From Methylobacterium sp. Leaf104 (GTDB lineage Bacteria > Pseudomonadota > Alphaproteobacteria > Rhizobiales > Beijerinckiaceae), in assembly GCF_001422885.1 (NCBI RefSeq), contig NZ_LMMZ01000039.1, positions 132,530-196,529 on the forward strand: a stretch of 64,000 nt of DNA, in the 5' to 3' direction. The notes below the pieces were generated by a model. That model was given only the letters and a program-made list of their open reading frames with translations. It made no database searches and was not told where the DNA came from. Shown here piece after piece: positions 26,118 through 35,491 of this stretch; within the stretch, counting starts at the first letter, position 1, and each line of letters opens with the position of its first letter. The position numbers were made by a program, and so were the translations under genes.

Positions 26118-26169
26118 CGCGTCTGGAGGGTCGCCGGTCGCGCGACCTCGACGCGACCGGCGTGGTATA

Positions 26170-26589
26170 CTAGCGCGCGCCGAGAAGCTCGACGTCGAAG
26201 ATCAGGGTGGCGTTGGGCGGGATCACGCCGCCGGCGCCGCGCGGGCCGTAGCCCTGGTCGGGCGGGATGATCAGGGTGCGCTTGCCGCCGACCTTCATGG
26301 TGGCCACGCCCGTGTCCCAACCGGCGATCACCTGGCCGGCGCCCAGGGTGAAGGTGAACGGGGTGCCGCGATCCCGCGAGGAATCGAACTTCTTGCCGGG
26401 CTTGCCGCCCTCGTCGAGCCAGCCGGTGTAGTGGACGCTGACCTTCTGCCCGGCCTTCGGCTCGGGGCCGGTGCCCACGACCTCGTCACGATACTGGAGG
26501 CCCGAGGGGGTGGTGATGGTCTCGGCGGATGCGGATGCAGTCATGGCGAGGATCAAGGCTCCGGTGAGGGCATAGAGGGGACGGCGCAT
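26170..26589 (-). CDS. FKBP-type peptidyl-prolyl cis-trans isomerase, exported
   Basis: 139 residues. Signal peptide MRRPLYALTGALILAMTASA, cleaved near SAE. The FKBP domain reads GQKVSVHYTGWLDEGGKPGK, KFDSSRDRGTPFTFTLGAGQ, VIAGWDTGVATMKVGGKRTL and YGPRGAGGVIPPNATLIFDV, including the Tyr, Asp-Ser-Ser, Val-Ile-x-G-W and Tyr-Gly residues that line the proline pocket. It would assist folding in the periplasm. An upstream extension is open but the start at 26589 gives the signal peptide. Confidence 0.92.
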   Translation of the reverse strand: MRRPLYALTGALILAMTASASAETITTPSGLQYRDEVVGTGPEPKAGQKVSVHYTGWLDEGGKPGKKFDSSRDRGTPFTFTLGAGQVIAGWDTGVATMKVGGKRTLIIPPDQGYGPRGAGGVIPPNATLIFDVELLGAR

Positions 26590-26670
26590 GGAAAGTCCTG
26601 TCTGGCATGCCGAGGCGGCGCAGTAGCACGGACTGGGGAGCACGTCACAGGCCCCATGCCGGGAACGCCC

Positions 26671-27825
26671 TCAGCGCCGCAGGAGGCGCCGGACCTCGTC
26701 CCGCGCCGTCTCCTCGAAGCGGGCGAGCCGGAGGCGCCGCTCCAGGCCGATCAGACCGCGCGCGCCCTCGGGCACCGCGATGATCTCCGCGACGGTGTCG
26801 CGTTCCCGATACAGGCTCTCCAGGGCGGACCCCGCCAGGGTGGCGGAATCGAGCCGGTCGGCGAAGCCCTCCGCGTGCAGCGCCCGCACGATCTCGGCCT
26901 CCAGAACGAGACCCGGCGCGAAGGCGCGAGCGGTCTCGTCGTAGGCGGTCTTCAGGAGATAGGCGGTCCCGTTCGCCACCAGGGCCAGACTGACGGCCAA
27001 GGCCGTCCCGTCCCGCATCAGCGTGTCGGTCCGGATGCCGACGGGACCGCCCTCCGCCCGGAACAGCGCCCGGGCGAAGGCCGCATGCGCCGGCCGGCAG
27101 GCCATGGCGCTGCCCGCCGCGCCCTTCCAGCCCGCAGCCTCGACCCCGAGGAAATCCTCCACCGCCCGCGCCAGGGCAGGGCCCCGCGTCGCGGTCTCCA
27201 GCCTCACGGCGCCGCTCTCGGCGAGGCGGCGCTGCCGGCGGCGCAGATCCTTGAGCCGTGAGGGATGCGGGTGCCCGGCGAGGAAAGCGCCGTGGTCGGC
27301 GCGCCGCTCCAGGACCGGGCGCTCGAACCGCGCGACCTCGCCGAGATCCCAGCCGGCCGCCTTCATCGCCGAAACCAGGTCGCGGCCCAGCGGCGCCGCG
27401 ACCGAGAGGAGCGGCCAGCGCCAAGCGCGTCCGCCCGACGCAGCGGCGAGGCCCTCGACGAGTGCGGCCAGGATCGCGGGCCGGTCGGGACCTGCGGCGA
27501 CCAGGGGCGCGGTCGCGGTGATGAAGGGGGATACGAACGGCAGCGCCACCGGCCGACCGACGCCGCAGATATCGTAGGACCTGCGAAACGGCAGCACCGC
27601 TTCCAGACGATCCGGCCCGTGCACGACGACCACCCGCAGGTCCGGCGCTGAAAGACCACTCGCCAGATGGGCCTGCATCGCGTGCCGGCCGAAGAACGGA
27701 TGCCCGTCACCGGAGCGGGCCGAGAGGTCGTCCCAGGCCGCCGCTTCGCATCCGAGGGATGCCAGCGTGGTGATCGCGTGCGTGTAGGCCGGCGCCGCAA
27801 TCCGCCGGGCGTGGCCGGCGCTCAT
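26671..27825 (-). CDS. GNAT / CelD-like acyltransferase
   Basis: 384 residues of the CelD/BcsL/FemAB-like acetyltransferase group. Central region: SRLKDLRRRQRRLAESGAVR followed by FLGVEAAGWKGAAGSAMACR, the E-(A/S)-x-G-W-K-(G/A) motif typical of this family. Then comes ALAVSLALVANGTAYLLKTA YDETARAFAPG in two runs, the acceptor strand with Y-(D/N)-E. Such enzymes acylate cell-surface polysaccharides. Its ATG overlaps the flippase stop (ATGA), so it is the last gene of the OpgC-SGNH-flippase-GNAT set. Substrate unknown. Confidence 0.8.
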   Translation of the reverse strand: MSAGHARRIAAPAYTHAITTLASLGCEAAAWDDLSARSGDGHPFFGRHAMQAHLASGLSAPDLRVVVVHGPDRLEAVLPFRRSYDICGVGRPVALPFVSPFITATAPLVAAGPDRPAILAALVEGLAAASGGRAWRWPLLSVAAPLGRDLVSAMKAAGWDLGEVARFERPVLERRADHGAFLAGHPHPSRLKDLRRRQRRLAESGAVRLETATRGPALARAVEDFLGVEAAGWKGAAGSAMACRPAHAAFARALFRAEGGPVGIRTDTLMRDGTALAVSLALVANGTAYLLKTAYDETARAFAPGLVLEAEIVRALHAEGFADRLDSATLAGSALESLYRERDTVAEIIAVPEGARGLIGLERRLRLARFEETARDEVRRLLRR

Positions 27826-29180
27826 CGGCCCGGCTTTCCGAACAGGTGGATCCGGACCGGAGTGACCAGGCCGTGGACGGCATGGGCCGCCCAGGCCATG
27901 GCGACGGCGCGCACGACGGTGGCCATCGCCATCGCCAGCGCCGCCCCGATCACGCCGAGCGCCGGGACCAGCGCGAAGCAGAGCCCACCGGCGAGGACGA
28001 GCATTCCCAGGGCGATACCGGCGGCCAAGCGCTCGCCGCCGAGCATGTTGAGCAGATCCTCGCCGGGACCGAAGGCGCTGGCGGCGATGCTGCCGGCGAC
28101 GAGGACGGCGAGGATGGGCAGGCTGTCCCGGAATTCCGGCCCGAACAGGCCGAGCAGGAGGGGCGCGGCCGCCATCACTGCGATCCCGATGAGGGCGGTG
28201 GCGACCAGCGTCAGGCGCGCCTGCAGGGTGACGAGATCGGCCAGGCGCACCCGGTCGCCGGCGGCATGGGCCGCAGCGAAGCGCTGTGCGGTGGCGGCGG
28301 TGGCGGCGAAATGCACGAAGACCACGAATTGCTGGATCCGGGTCGCCGCGAAGTAGAGCCCGACCGTCGCCGGTGAGACGAGCAGGCTCAGCACGACGAC
28401 GTCGATGAAGCTGGAAGCAGCACTGGCGAGATCGCTGGCGGCGATCGGAAGGCAGGCGCGAAACCAGCGTCGCCAAGCGTAGCGGCGCGGTCCTGCAGGT
28501 AGGACAGCTCGCAGGCTCCGGAGCAGCAGGGTCGCCTGGACCGCGACGGCGACGCCCGTTGCCACGAGGGTGCAGAGAACCGCGATGCGGGCTTCCGCCG
28601 GAGCCCCAAACCCTACCGCCGCGAGCATCGCGATCATGATCAGGCCCTGGCGCAGGAGGTAGGGCGGCGCGATGGCGAGTACGGCCCAGTTCTGGCCGCG
28701 GGCGACGCCCTCGCAGTAATCCTGAAGGGCGAAGAGCGGCAGGACGAGCGCCGCGACCAGGAGCGGGGCCGCAAAGGGTCCCTCCAGCAGGGACCCTTCG
28801 ACCCAGATCAAGGCGAGGCCGCCGAGCGCGATGACGATGGCACTCGCCAGGGTCACGATCCCCCCGCCGACGAGATAGGCACGGACGGCGGCGAGGTCGC
28901 CACGAGCCTGATCGGCCGGCATGAAGCGGCAGGCGCCCTGCGAGAGGCCGAGGGTGGCCGAATGCCCGAGGATCGCGATCCAGACCCAGATGGCGGCGAA
29001 GATCCCGTACTCGGTGCCGCCCATGAGGCGCGCCATCAGGACCTGCCCGACATAGGCGAAGCCGGCCGCACCGATACGGATCGCGAAGACGTGGATCGCC
29101 GCTCCGGCTGCACCGGTACGCAGGCGCATCAGGCCGCTCCACAGCCCGGCGGCTCCGATCCTGTCCGTCGCTGTGTTCAC
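27822..29180 (-). CDS. Polysaccharide flippase (Wzx/MATE-like)
   Basis: 452 residues with about 12 to 14 hydrophobic segments spaced as in the MOP superfamily. N-terminal RIGAAGFAYVGQVLMARLMG GTEYGIFAAIW (two runs) is the standard opening of O-antigen/polysaccharide exporters. A second half-repeat begins ASDLASAASSFIDVVVLSLL. It would flip lipid-linked glycans or related units across the inner membrane. It lies in an operon with a GNAT acyltransferase and 82 nt downstream of an SGNH hydrolase. Confidence 0.85.
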   Translation of the reverse strand: MNTATDRIGAAGLWSGLMRLRTGAAGAAIHVFAIRIGAAGFAYVGQVLMARLMGGTEYGIFAAIWVWIAILGHSATLGLSQGACRFMPADQARGDLAAVRAYLVGGGIVTLASAIVIALGGLALIWVEGSLLEGPFAAPLLVAALVLPLFALQDYCEGVARGQNWAVLAIAPPYLLRQGLIMIAMLAAVGFGAPAEARIAVLCTLVATGVAVAVQATLLLRSLRAVLPAGPRRYAWRRWFRACLPIAASDLASAASSFIDVVVLSLLVSPATVGLYFAATRIQQFVVFVHFAATAATAQRFAAAHAAGDRVRLADLVTLQARLTLVATALIGIAVMAAAPLLLGLFGPEFRDSLPILAVLVAGSIAASAFGPGEDLLNMLGGERLAAGIALGMLVLAGGLCFALVPALGVIGAALAMAMATVVRAVAMAWAAHAVHGLVTPVRIHLFGKPGR

Positions 29181-29262
29181 CGAATGGCCCCCGCCCGATC
29201 CGGGCAGGTATAGGCTCCGCGCCGTTGCGGAGCAGTTAAGCCGATCGGTTAAGACTTTGCGC

Positions 29263-30234
29263 TCACGGCCCGGCGGGTGCCGGCGCGGCCTTGGCCCCGG
29301 CCGAATCCTTCGGCGGTGCCAGGGTTAGTGCGGGGCGACCGGCACTGCCCGTCGAGGCCGGGTCGGGCTGGAGAAGCGACAGCGTGATGGCTCGGGTGAC
29401 ATGCTCTGCCATGCAGCGCAGCCCAAGATCGTTCAGGCGAAACTGGCTGCCGAGCAGATGCCCCTCGCCCTTGTCGTTGCGGCGGGCGAGATAGCGCATG
29501 GCCTCGTAGCGCTGGACCAGCGGCACGCCCTCCCGCAGGGCGACCTCCTGCACCTTGCGCACGAGGCTCGTATAATAATCGTCCGCAGCGAGACTTGCGG
29601 TGTAGACCGGGCTCACGAGCACGACGTCGATCTCGTGTCCCTTGATCCACTGCACGGTCTCGTCGAGGGCCGTGCCGAAGGCGTCGAGATCGACCCGTGC
29701 GAGGGCGTCGTGGGAGCCGACCTGCCAGATGACGAGGTCGGGCTCCAGTTCGGCCACCATGCTGCGCAGCCTCTCGCCAGCGCCGGATGCGATCTCGCCC
29801 TGCAGACCCCGACTCTCCACAACCACGTCGACGTCCGGCAGGGACCGCTCCAGAGCCGTCTCCAGCTTCACCGGGTACGTGGCGGAGGAGCCGAGCCCCA
29901 TCGTCGAGGCGCCGATGGCCAGGACGCGGACCGGGCGCTTCTCCTTGAGAGCGGCCTTGACCGCGCCGAGACGGGCCAGAGTGTAGAGCTTCGAGCCGGG
30001 CACCCGGCATTCGGGCGACAGGGTCACGTCGACGGCCTCCGCATCCGCGCCCTGGCCGGCCACCGCGACGCTGGGCGGGGAGACGACCGTCGGCGGAGGA
30101 GACCCGACCTTGGCGGGATCCTGGTGTGCCGCCGGCTCCTGCGCACAGACTCCTCCCCCGCCCAGGTGGCAGAGGAGAGCGAGGCTCAGGGTGAGGAGAG
30201 CCGCGGCTTGCGGGAGCGCCATTCGACGAACCAT
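29263..30234 (-). CDS. Secreted SGNH/GDSL hydrolase
   Basis: 323 residues. A hydrophobic N-terminus (AALLTLSLALLCHLGGGGVC, then AQ) acts as a signal peptide. The linker is Pro-rich. Block I appears as VRVLAIGASTMGLGSSATYP with Ser of G-A-S as nucleophile, block III as LVIWQVGSHDALARVDLDAF with G-S/T-N replaced by G-S-H, and the catalytic Asp-x-x-His region may be FRLNDLGLRCMAEHV. Replacement of Asn by His in the oxyanion position is atypical. It starts 49 nt inside the OpgC gene; a start at 30222 (MALPQ) is also possible. Likely trims acyl groups from an exported glycan. Confidence 0.78.
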   Translation of the reverse strand: MVRRMALPQAAALLTLSLALLCHLGGGGVCAQEPAAHQDPAKVGSPPPTVVSPPSVAVAGQGADAEAVDVTLSPECRVPGSKLYTLARLGAVKAALKEKRPVRVLAIGASTMGLGSSATYPVKLETALERSLPDVDVVVESRGLQGEIASGAGERLRSMVAELEPDLVIWQVGSHDALARVDLDAFGTALDETVQWIKGHEIDVVLVSPVYTASLAADDYYTSLVRKVQEVALREGVPLVQRYEAMRYLARRNDKGEGHLLGSQFRLNDLGLRCMAEHVTRAITLSLLQPDPASTGSAGRPALTLAPPKDSAGAKAAPAPAGP

Positions 30235-31280
30235 GCGGTGAAACCCAGTGCGAACAGGCCGAACCCTACGACGAAAACGTCCACAACGACACCGCCGCCG
30301 GTCCAGAAGCGCACAAGCTGCGCGGCCAGGCTAAGCAGTGAGCCGATGGAGAAGACCGCCAGCGAATTGCGTCCGAGGCTGGCCAGGAAGGCCGTGATCC
30401 AGCCCAGGCGCGGTGCGAGGAAGGCATAGAGGGTCTGGAAGGCGAGGAGCACGCCGAGGAAATGGATGACGCGCGCCGGCGACAGGTAGGTCTTGTCGAA
30501 GGTGAAGACGAGGCGCGGATCCGGCACGAGAAGTGGATCGGGCCGCAACTCGAGGACCGACAGGACGATGCCGGTAAGCACGATCACCACGCCCAGGGGG
30601 ACGAAGCGGCGCGACCAGCGCTTCAGCCAGGACGAGGTCCGGCTGAAGTCCTGCATGGTGAAGCCGAGGACGAGGAGGAGCTGCCAGCAGAAGGGATCGA
30701 AGAACCAATCCCCCTCCCCCGGCCAGGATGGCAGGTTCCACTCGAAGACGAGGCTCGCTGCATAGAGCGAGAAGGACAGGAGCAGCGCGGCGAGGCGGCT
30801 GACCCGCCCGATCAGCACGAAGACCGGCGCGATGCCGAGGAGCACCACGTAGAGCGGCAGGATATTGAAGAAGCCGAGCTGGTGCGTCAGCAGGACGAAG
30901 CCGACCATGGTCTGGATCGGATCGGCGAAGAATCCACCGGCATTGTGCCACTCGAGGAGCAGGGGGTTGTCGAGCACCAGGGCGGTGCCGGCGATCATGC
31001 CGAGGGCGAGAGCCATCGTGGTGATCTGAGCACGGTACACCTCGATGGTGCGCGACATCAGTCGCAGCACGGTCTTCAGGCGCGGCTCCGGGCTGCCGTC
31101 GCGGTTGCGCGTGGCGATCCCGATCGACCAGCCGGCCAGGAACACGAACAGCTCGGCCGCATCCGAGATGCCGTACTGTGAATAGGTGTAGCGCTCGAAG
31201 GTGTTGCCGGGGATGTGGTTCACGAAGATCGTGACGAGGGCGAGACCCCGCCAGAAATCCACCGCGTTCGGTTCGCGCAT
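30186..31280 (-). CDS. opgC: OpgC-family membrane acyltransferase
   Basis: 364 residues with about ten membrane helices. The N-terminus NAVDFWRGLALVTIFVNHIP GNTFERYTYSQYGISDAAEL FVFLAGWSIG (three runs) is diagnostic of OpgC proteins, which attach succinyl or similar groups to osmoregulated periplasmic glucans in related bacteria. Frame is open upstream to 31481, but the ATG at 31280 sits right before the conserved D-F-x-R-G motif. It is the first gene of the envelope cluster. Here no glucan synthase adjoins it, so the acceptor is inferred. Confidence 0.86.
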   Translation of the reverse strand: MREPNAVDFWRGLALVTIFVNHIPGNTFERYTYSQYGISDAAELFVFLAGWSIGIATRNRDGSPEPRLKTVLRLMSRTIEVYRAQITTMALALGMIAGTALVLDNPLLLEWHNAGGFFADPIQTMVGFVLLTHQLGFFNILPLYVVLLGIAPVFVLIGRVSRLAALLLSFSLYAASLVFEWNLPSWPGEGDWFFDPFCWQLLLVLGFTMQDFSRTSSWLKRWSRRFVPLGVVIVLTGIVLSVLELRPDPLLVPDPRLVFTFDKTYLSPARVIHFLGVLLAFQTLYAFLAPRLGWITAFLASLGRNSLAVFSIGSLLSLAAQLVRFWTGGGVVVDVFVVGFGLFALGFTAWFVEWRSRKPRLSSP

Positions 31281-31568
31281 CGGGTCTCCGCACTCCGGCA
31301 GCTCGAAAGGACAGGCGTTGGGCGCGCTGGACGTCGCGGCCGCGCTGCAAGGGCCGGTCCTGATACGGCGCCCTCGCGGTTCTGCAAAGGGCAACCTTCG
31401 CCGAGATCGAGCCTGAGGTCCGACGATGCCGTCGGCCAGGTCGCGGCGCGTCGCGCGCCACGCCGGGCGGCCGGGTCGCATCGCACGGGCGGTGTGGCAT
31501 AAATACCGGCGACGTCGCGGGGCCTCGGACCTATGGTGGGCCTCGTTCGATACGTTGCGGAATCATCC

Positions 31569-33116
31569 ATGCAGACCCCCGTCGCCGGCGACGCCGCGCC
31601 GATCCCGACCGGAGTGCCGGGCCTCGACGAGATCCTTCACGGCGGCTACGCGGCCCAACGCGCCCACCTCATCGAGGGGCGGCCAGGCAGCGGCAAGACC
31701 ACACTCGGACTGCAGTTCCTCCTCGACGGCCTGAAGCGGGGCGAGCGTGGCCTGTACATCACGCTCTCGGAGAGCCGGCGCGAGCTCCTGTCCGTCGCCG
31801 AGCGCCATGGCTGGTCCCTGGACGGCATCGAGATATACGAGTTGGTGCCGCCCGAACTCAGCCTGGATTCCGAGCAGCAGCAGAGCCTCATCCATTCCTC
31901 CGACCTCGAACTCGGCGAGACGGTCCGGATGGCCCTGGCCGAGATCGAGCGCGTGAATCCGGTCCGAGTGGTGTTCGACAGCCTGTCGGAGATTCGCCTT
32001 CTGTCGCAGGGTTCCCTGCGCTACCGGCGACAGGTGCTGGCGCTGAAGAGCTATTTCCTGCTCAACGACGCCACCGTACTGATGCTCGACGACCTCAGCT
32101 CCGAAGACGACGACCTCAACCTGCACTCGATCAGCCACGCGGTGCTGCGGCTGGAGCAAGTGACGCCGACCTACGGGGCCGGGCGCCGCCGGCTCCACGT
32201 CATCAAGATGCGGGGTACGCCCTACGAGAGCGGCTACCACGACTTCGTGCTCAAGCGCGGCGGCGTGCGCATCTTCCCCCGACTCGTCGCGGCGGACCAC
32301 CATGCCACGTTCGAGGCCGAGACGGTCGCCTGCGGTGTGCCGGAGCTCGACGCGGTCCTCGGGGGCGGCCTCGATCGAGGTACTACGAGCCTCATCATCG
32401 GCCCTTCGGGCGCCGGCAAATCCACCCTGGCACTCGGCTACCTCATGGCTGCGCTCGACCGCGGCGAGCACGGGCTCATCATCAGCTTCGACGAGACCGT
32501 CGGCATCCTGCAACGGCGCGCCACTGGGATCGGCTTCGCGATCGGCCCTCATATCGCGTCCGGCCGCCTGAGGATCGAGCAGATGGACCCGGCCGACATC
32601 TCGGCGGGCGACTTCGCCGGGCGCATCCGTGACGCGGTCGAGACCGACCAGGCGCGCGTCGTGATCATCGACAGTCTCACCGGCTACATGAGCGCCATGA
32701 CAGGGCAGCCGCACCTCGTGCTGCAGATGCACGAGATGACCACCTACCTGAACCAGCAGGGCGTGGTGACGATTCTTGTGCTCGCCCAACACGGCATGGT
32801 GGGGCGGATGGAGGCACCGGTCGACCTCACTTACGTCAGTGACACCGTGGTGATGCTGCGCTTCTTCGAGGCAGGCGGCCATGTGCGCCGTGCCCTCTCG
32901 GTTCTGAAGAAGCGTACCGGCCCCCACGAGGACACGATCCGTGAGTTCCGGATCGACTCCCGGGGACTGCGGGTCGGAGCGGTCCTGAAGGATTTCCGCG
33001 GCGTGCTCACCGGCGTGCCGACATTCGAGGGCAGCCGCGCCGAACTCCTCGACGATCGGCCGCCGGCAGCCACGCAGATCACCGGCAGCCCGTCGGGATC
33101 CCATGGCGCAGCCTGA
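31569..33116 (+). CDS. KaiC-like double-domain ATPase
   Basis: 515 residues from the ATG at 31569 (an in-frame ATG at 31533 would add 12). Two RecA/KaiC domains. Domain 1 opens IPTGVPGLDEILHGGYAAQR and has Walker A GRPGSGKTT (37-45), with Walker B near VRVVFDSLSEI. Domain 2 opens CGVPELDAVLGGGLDRGTTS, Walker A GPSGAGKST, Walker B VVIIDSLTGYM. This is the circadian KaiC architecture, but in non-cyanobacteria these proteins usually pair with histidine kinases in stress or c-di-GMP signalling. The next gene, a kinase, overlaps its end by 14 nt. No kaiA or kaiB is seen. Confidence 0.88.
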   Translation: MQTPVAGDAAPIPTGVPGLDEILHGGYAAQRAHLIEGRPGSGKTTLGLQFLLDGLKRGERGLYITLSESRRELLSVAERHGWSLDGIEIYELVPPELSLDSEQQQSLIHSSDLELGETVRMALAEIERVNPVRVVFDSLSEIRLLSQGSLRYRRQVLALKSYFLLNDATVLMLDDLSSEDDDLNLHSISHAVLRLEQVTPTYGAGRRRLHVIKMRGTPYESGYHDFVLKRGGVRIFPRLVAADHHATFEAETVACGVPELDAVLGGGLDRGTTSLIIGPSGAGKSTLALGYLMAALDRGEHGLIISFDETVGILQRRATGIGFAIGPHIASGRLRIEQMDPADISAGDFAGRIRDAVETDQARVVIIDSLTGYMSAMTGQPHLVLQMHEMTTYLNQQGVVTILVLAQHGMVGRMEAPVDLTYVSDTVVMLRFFEAGGHVRRALSVLKKRTGPHEDTIREFRIDSRGLRVGAVLKDFRGVLTGVPTFEGSRAELLDDRPPAATQITGSPSGSHGAA

Positions 33117-34143
33117 GCCTTTCGCCCTGATCCTGGCCCCTGGCGGTCGCGATGCGCGGGTTGCCGCGGCGATCCTGGCAGAGGTCGGCATCGCTTCGCG
33201 GATCAAAATCAGCTTGGCCGACCTCGTGGCGGACCTCGACGCGGCCGCCTGCGCGGTGATCACCGAGGAGGCGCTCCTGCATTCCGACCGCCGGGCGATC
33301 GCCGAATGGTCCGAGCGCCAGCCCCCCTGGTCCGACTTCCCCTTCATCCTGCTCAATCATCGCGGCGCCTCGCCCGACGAGCGCTTGAGCGGACTTCTCG
33401 GCAACGTCACTCTGCTGGAGCGGCCGTTCCACCCGGCGGTGCTCGCCAATGCCGTCCGCTCGGCCCTGCGAGCCCGACGGCGTCAATGGGAGGTGGCGGC
33501 CCATCTCGACGAGCGCCAGAAGACTCACGAGCGCCAGGCCCTGCTGATTCGCGAATTGCATCACCGGGTGAAGAACACGCTGGCGACGGTGCAGGGGCTT
33601 CTCGGCGCCACCGCGCGCTCGACCCACGACGTCGAGACCTTCTACCAGTCCTTCTCGAACCGGATCGTCTCCCTGGGTAAGACGCACACGCTGCTGACCG
33701 AGGATTACTGGCAGACCGCGCCGCTGCACGAACTGCTGGAGAACGAGCTCAGCCCTTACAACGACGCTCAGGGTCAGCGCATCCACCTCGACGGACCGGT
33801 CATCGAGCTGGCGGCCGACTTGGCCGTCCCGACCGGGATGGCCTTCCATGAACTGACCACCAATGCGGCGAAGCACGGGGCTCTCTCCGCGCCAGGCGGC
33901 CGGATTGCCATCGTCTGGAACGTCGTGCCCGGCGAGACCGGGCGGCGTCTGACCCTCGACTGGACGGAATCCGGTGGGCCTGCAGTGTCCCCTCCGAAGC
34001 GCAAGGGTTTCGGCTCCACCCTGCTGCAGCGCGTTCTGGCCCAGCAGTGCAATGCCACCGTGGCGATCGACTATGCGCAGAGCGGCCTGCACTTCCACAT
34101 GGAGGCGCCCTTGCCCGAGGAGCGGCTCGTCCCGACCTACTGA
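33103..34143 (+). CDS. HWE/HisKA_2-type sensor histidine kinase
   Basis: 346 residues. The N-terminal 120 (FALILAPGGRDARVAAAILA, PFHPAVLANAVRSAL) look like a degenerate receiver or sensory domain that lacks a clear phospho-Asp. A coiled linker leads to the dimerisation helix LIRELHHRVKNTLATVQGLL with the phospho-His. The ATPase part has LAVPTGMAFHELTTNAAKHG (N box) and GFGSTLLQRVLAQQCN (G box). This subfamily governs the alphaproteobacterial general stress response and light or redox signalling. It overlaps the KaiC gene by 14 nt, so both are coupled. Confidence 0.86.
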   Translation: MAQPEPFALILAPGGRDARVAAAILAEVGIASRIKISLADLVADLDAAACAVITEEALLHSDRRAIAEWSERQPPWSDFPFILLNHRGASPDERLSGLLGNVTLLERPFHPAVLANAVRSALRARRRQWEVAAHLDERQKTHERQALLIRELHHRVKNTLATVQGLLGATARSTHDVETFYQSFSNRIVSLGKTHTLLTEDYWQTAPLHELLENELSPYNDAQGQRIHLDGPVIELAADLAVPTGMAFHELTTNAAKHGALSAPGGRIAIVWNVVPGETGRRLTLDWTESGGPAVSPPKRKGFGSTLLQRVLAQQCNATVAIDYAQSGLHFHMEAPLPEERLVPTY

Positions 34144-34164
34144 GGGATCGCCGTCCGGACGCCC

Positions 34165-34857
34165 TCAGTCGAGATAGTCGCCGTACTTCTCGACGTGACG
34201 GGCAAGGCCCAGGCCGTGCTCGCGCACCAGGCGCTCGGCGCGCTCCGCATCCCGCGCTTCAAGGGCCTGGATGATCTCGACATGCTCCTTGATCGAGTTC
34301 GCAGCCCGATCGCCCTGACGCAGGGCGGTGTTGCGGATGCCGCGGACATGCATGAGCAGGTTGCTGGTGATGTCCTTGATCACGTCACAGCCGCCCAGGG
34401 AGATGATCTTCTGGTGGAAGCGGATGTTGGCGTCGGAGTACTCGTCCATATGATCGGTGGGACGCCCCTCGTAGAATTCGGGGAAGTGCACCCGCAGACA
34501 GCCGAGTTGTTCGTCGGTGGCATGCTCGCAGGCGAGCCGCGCGGCCATGCTCTCCAGCGCCGACCAGGCCTGGATCATGGCGACGATTTCCTTCTTCGAC
34601 TTCTTGATGACGAAGACGCCGCGGCGGGCCTCGAACCGGACGAAGCCCTCCTGCTCAAGCACCGTAAGGGCTTCACGGACGGGCGTACGGCTAACGCCCA
34701 GATCCTGCGACAGCTTCCGCTCGTCGAGTCTGACCTCGTCGCGCTGGCTGTAGATGTTCATGTTGGTGATGGCTTCTTTCAGCGCATCATAGGCGAGCGC
34801 ACGCAAGCTCGACGTCGCGGCGAGCGGCTTGATCTGAAAGGTCGTGGACTCAACCAT
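34165..34857 (-). CDS. GntR family transcriptional regulator, FCD (FadR) subgroup
   Basis: 230 residues. The winged HTH at about 25-90 reads DERKLSQDLGVSRTPVREAL TVLEQEGFVRFEARRGVFV (two runs), the GntR consensus. The C-terminal all-helical FCD domain has metal-ligand-type residues: Asp in YSDANIRFHQKII, and His in HVEIIQALEARDAERAERLV. It is divergent from oxc with a 634-nt intergenic region holding the palindrome at 35147. I infer that it controls oxalate genes in response to oxalate, an oxalate CoA ester or a related acid. Start 34857 chosen because upstream codons give no domain. Confidence 0.88.
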   Translation of the reverse strand: MVESTTFQIKPLAATSSLRALAYDALKEAITNMNIYSQRDEVRLDERKLSQDLGVSRTPVREALTVLEQEGFVRFEARRGVFVIKKSKKEIVAMIQAWSALESMAARLACEHATDEQLGCLRVHFPEFYEGRPTDHMDEYSDANIRFHQKIISLGGCDVIKDITSNLLMHVRGIRNTALRQGDRAANSIKEHVEIIQALEARDAERAERLVREHGLGLARHVEKYGDYLD

Positions 34858-35491
34858 GCTTACACCTGGAACGATCGCTAGGACGCTGACGCACCGCCAA
34901 TTTGGCCTGGAACATGCCGAACCCGCTCCCGGAACACAAGGAAAGCTGAGCGATTGAGCCGGGACAAGATTTGAGTATCCCCCCTGCAACAACAACATAG
35001 CTGCGTCGACTCACTAAGCTGTGACGTCGAGCCGACCGCTCCTCTCACGCGGCACCAGCCGCTTTCGCTCGCTTCCAGCCAACGACCCGCCCGAAGGCGA
35101 AGCCTGGCGCGGGCTTACGCGCTTCGACCAGATCCGGTTTGACACTTGGTATTTGGTATGCCACCATTCTTGAACTGGCAACCGGGCGGTCGGGACTGGC
35201 AGCACTGCATCCAACACAATCCTCGGACCGGTTCATCTCGCAACGCACATGGAGCGCCGAGTGATCGATCCGGCGAAGACTGTTATCGTACGGCATCTCT
35301 CGGCCGAGGCCGGCTGGAAACCTGAGCCCACCAGAACTGAGTGTCAGGATTTCTAAAACACAGGTCGACGCCCCTGCTCCACTCTCGGGACGTTCCGGAA
35401 CGCGCCCGCGTCCAACCCTGCCCGTCACGCTCGAACACGACCAAGAATGGCGCTCCATCCAACGAGAAGCGCCGAAACTGGAGGAAACACC
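34858..35491. other. Divergent regulatory region GntR / oxc
   Basis: 634 nt with no supportable gene. It carries the operator-like palindrome at 35147-35163 and a ggagg RBS (35481-35485) just before oxc. The length leaves room for separate promoters and a long oxc leader. Confidence 0.5.
35147..35163. promoter_or_regulatory. Operator-like palindrome upstream of oxc
   Basis: tggtat-ttggt-atgcca: two 6-nt arms, matching as inverted repeats at 5 of 6 positions, with a 5-nt spacer. The same 18 nt (from 35146) recurs exactly at 47336-47353, and a perfect version (arms tggtat/atacca, spacer tccac) is at 42602. GntR/FCD regulators bind short T-G-G-T-A-x(n)-T-A-C-C-A type palindromes. Confidence 0.6.

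Noticed and set aside
31569..33116. A circadian clock locus
   Set aside because: There is a KaiC-like protein but no KaiA or KaiB nearby; alphaproteobacterial KaiC homologues generally act in stress signalling.
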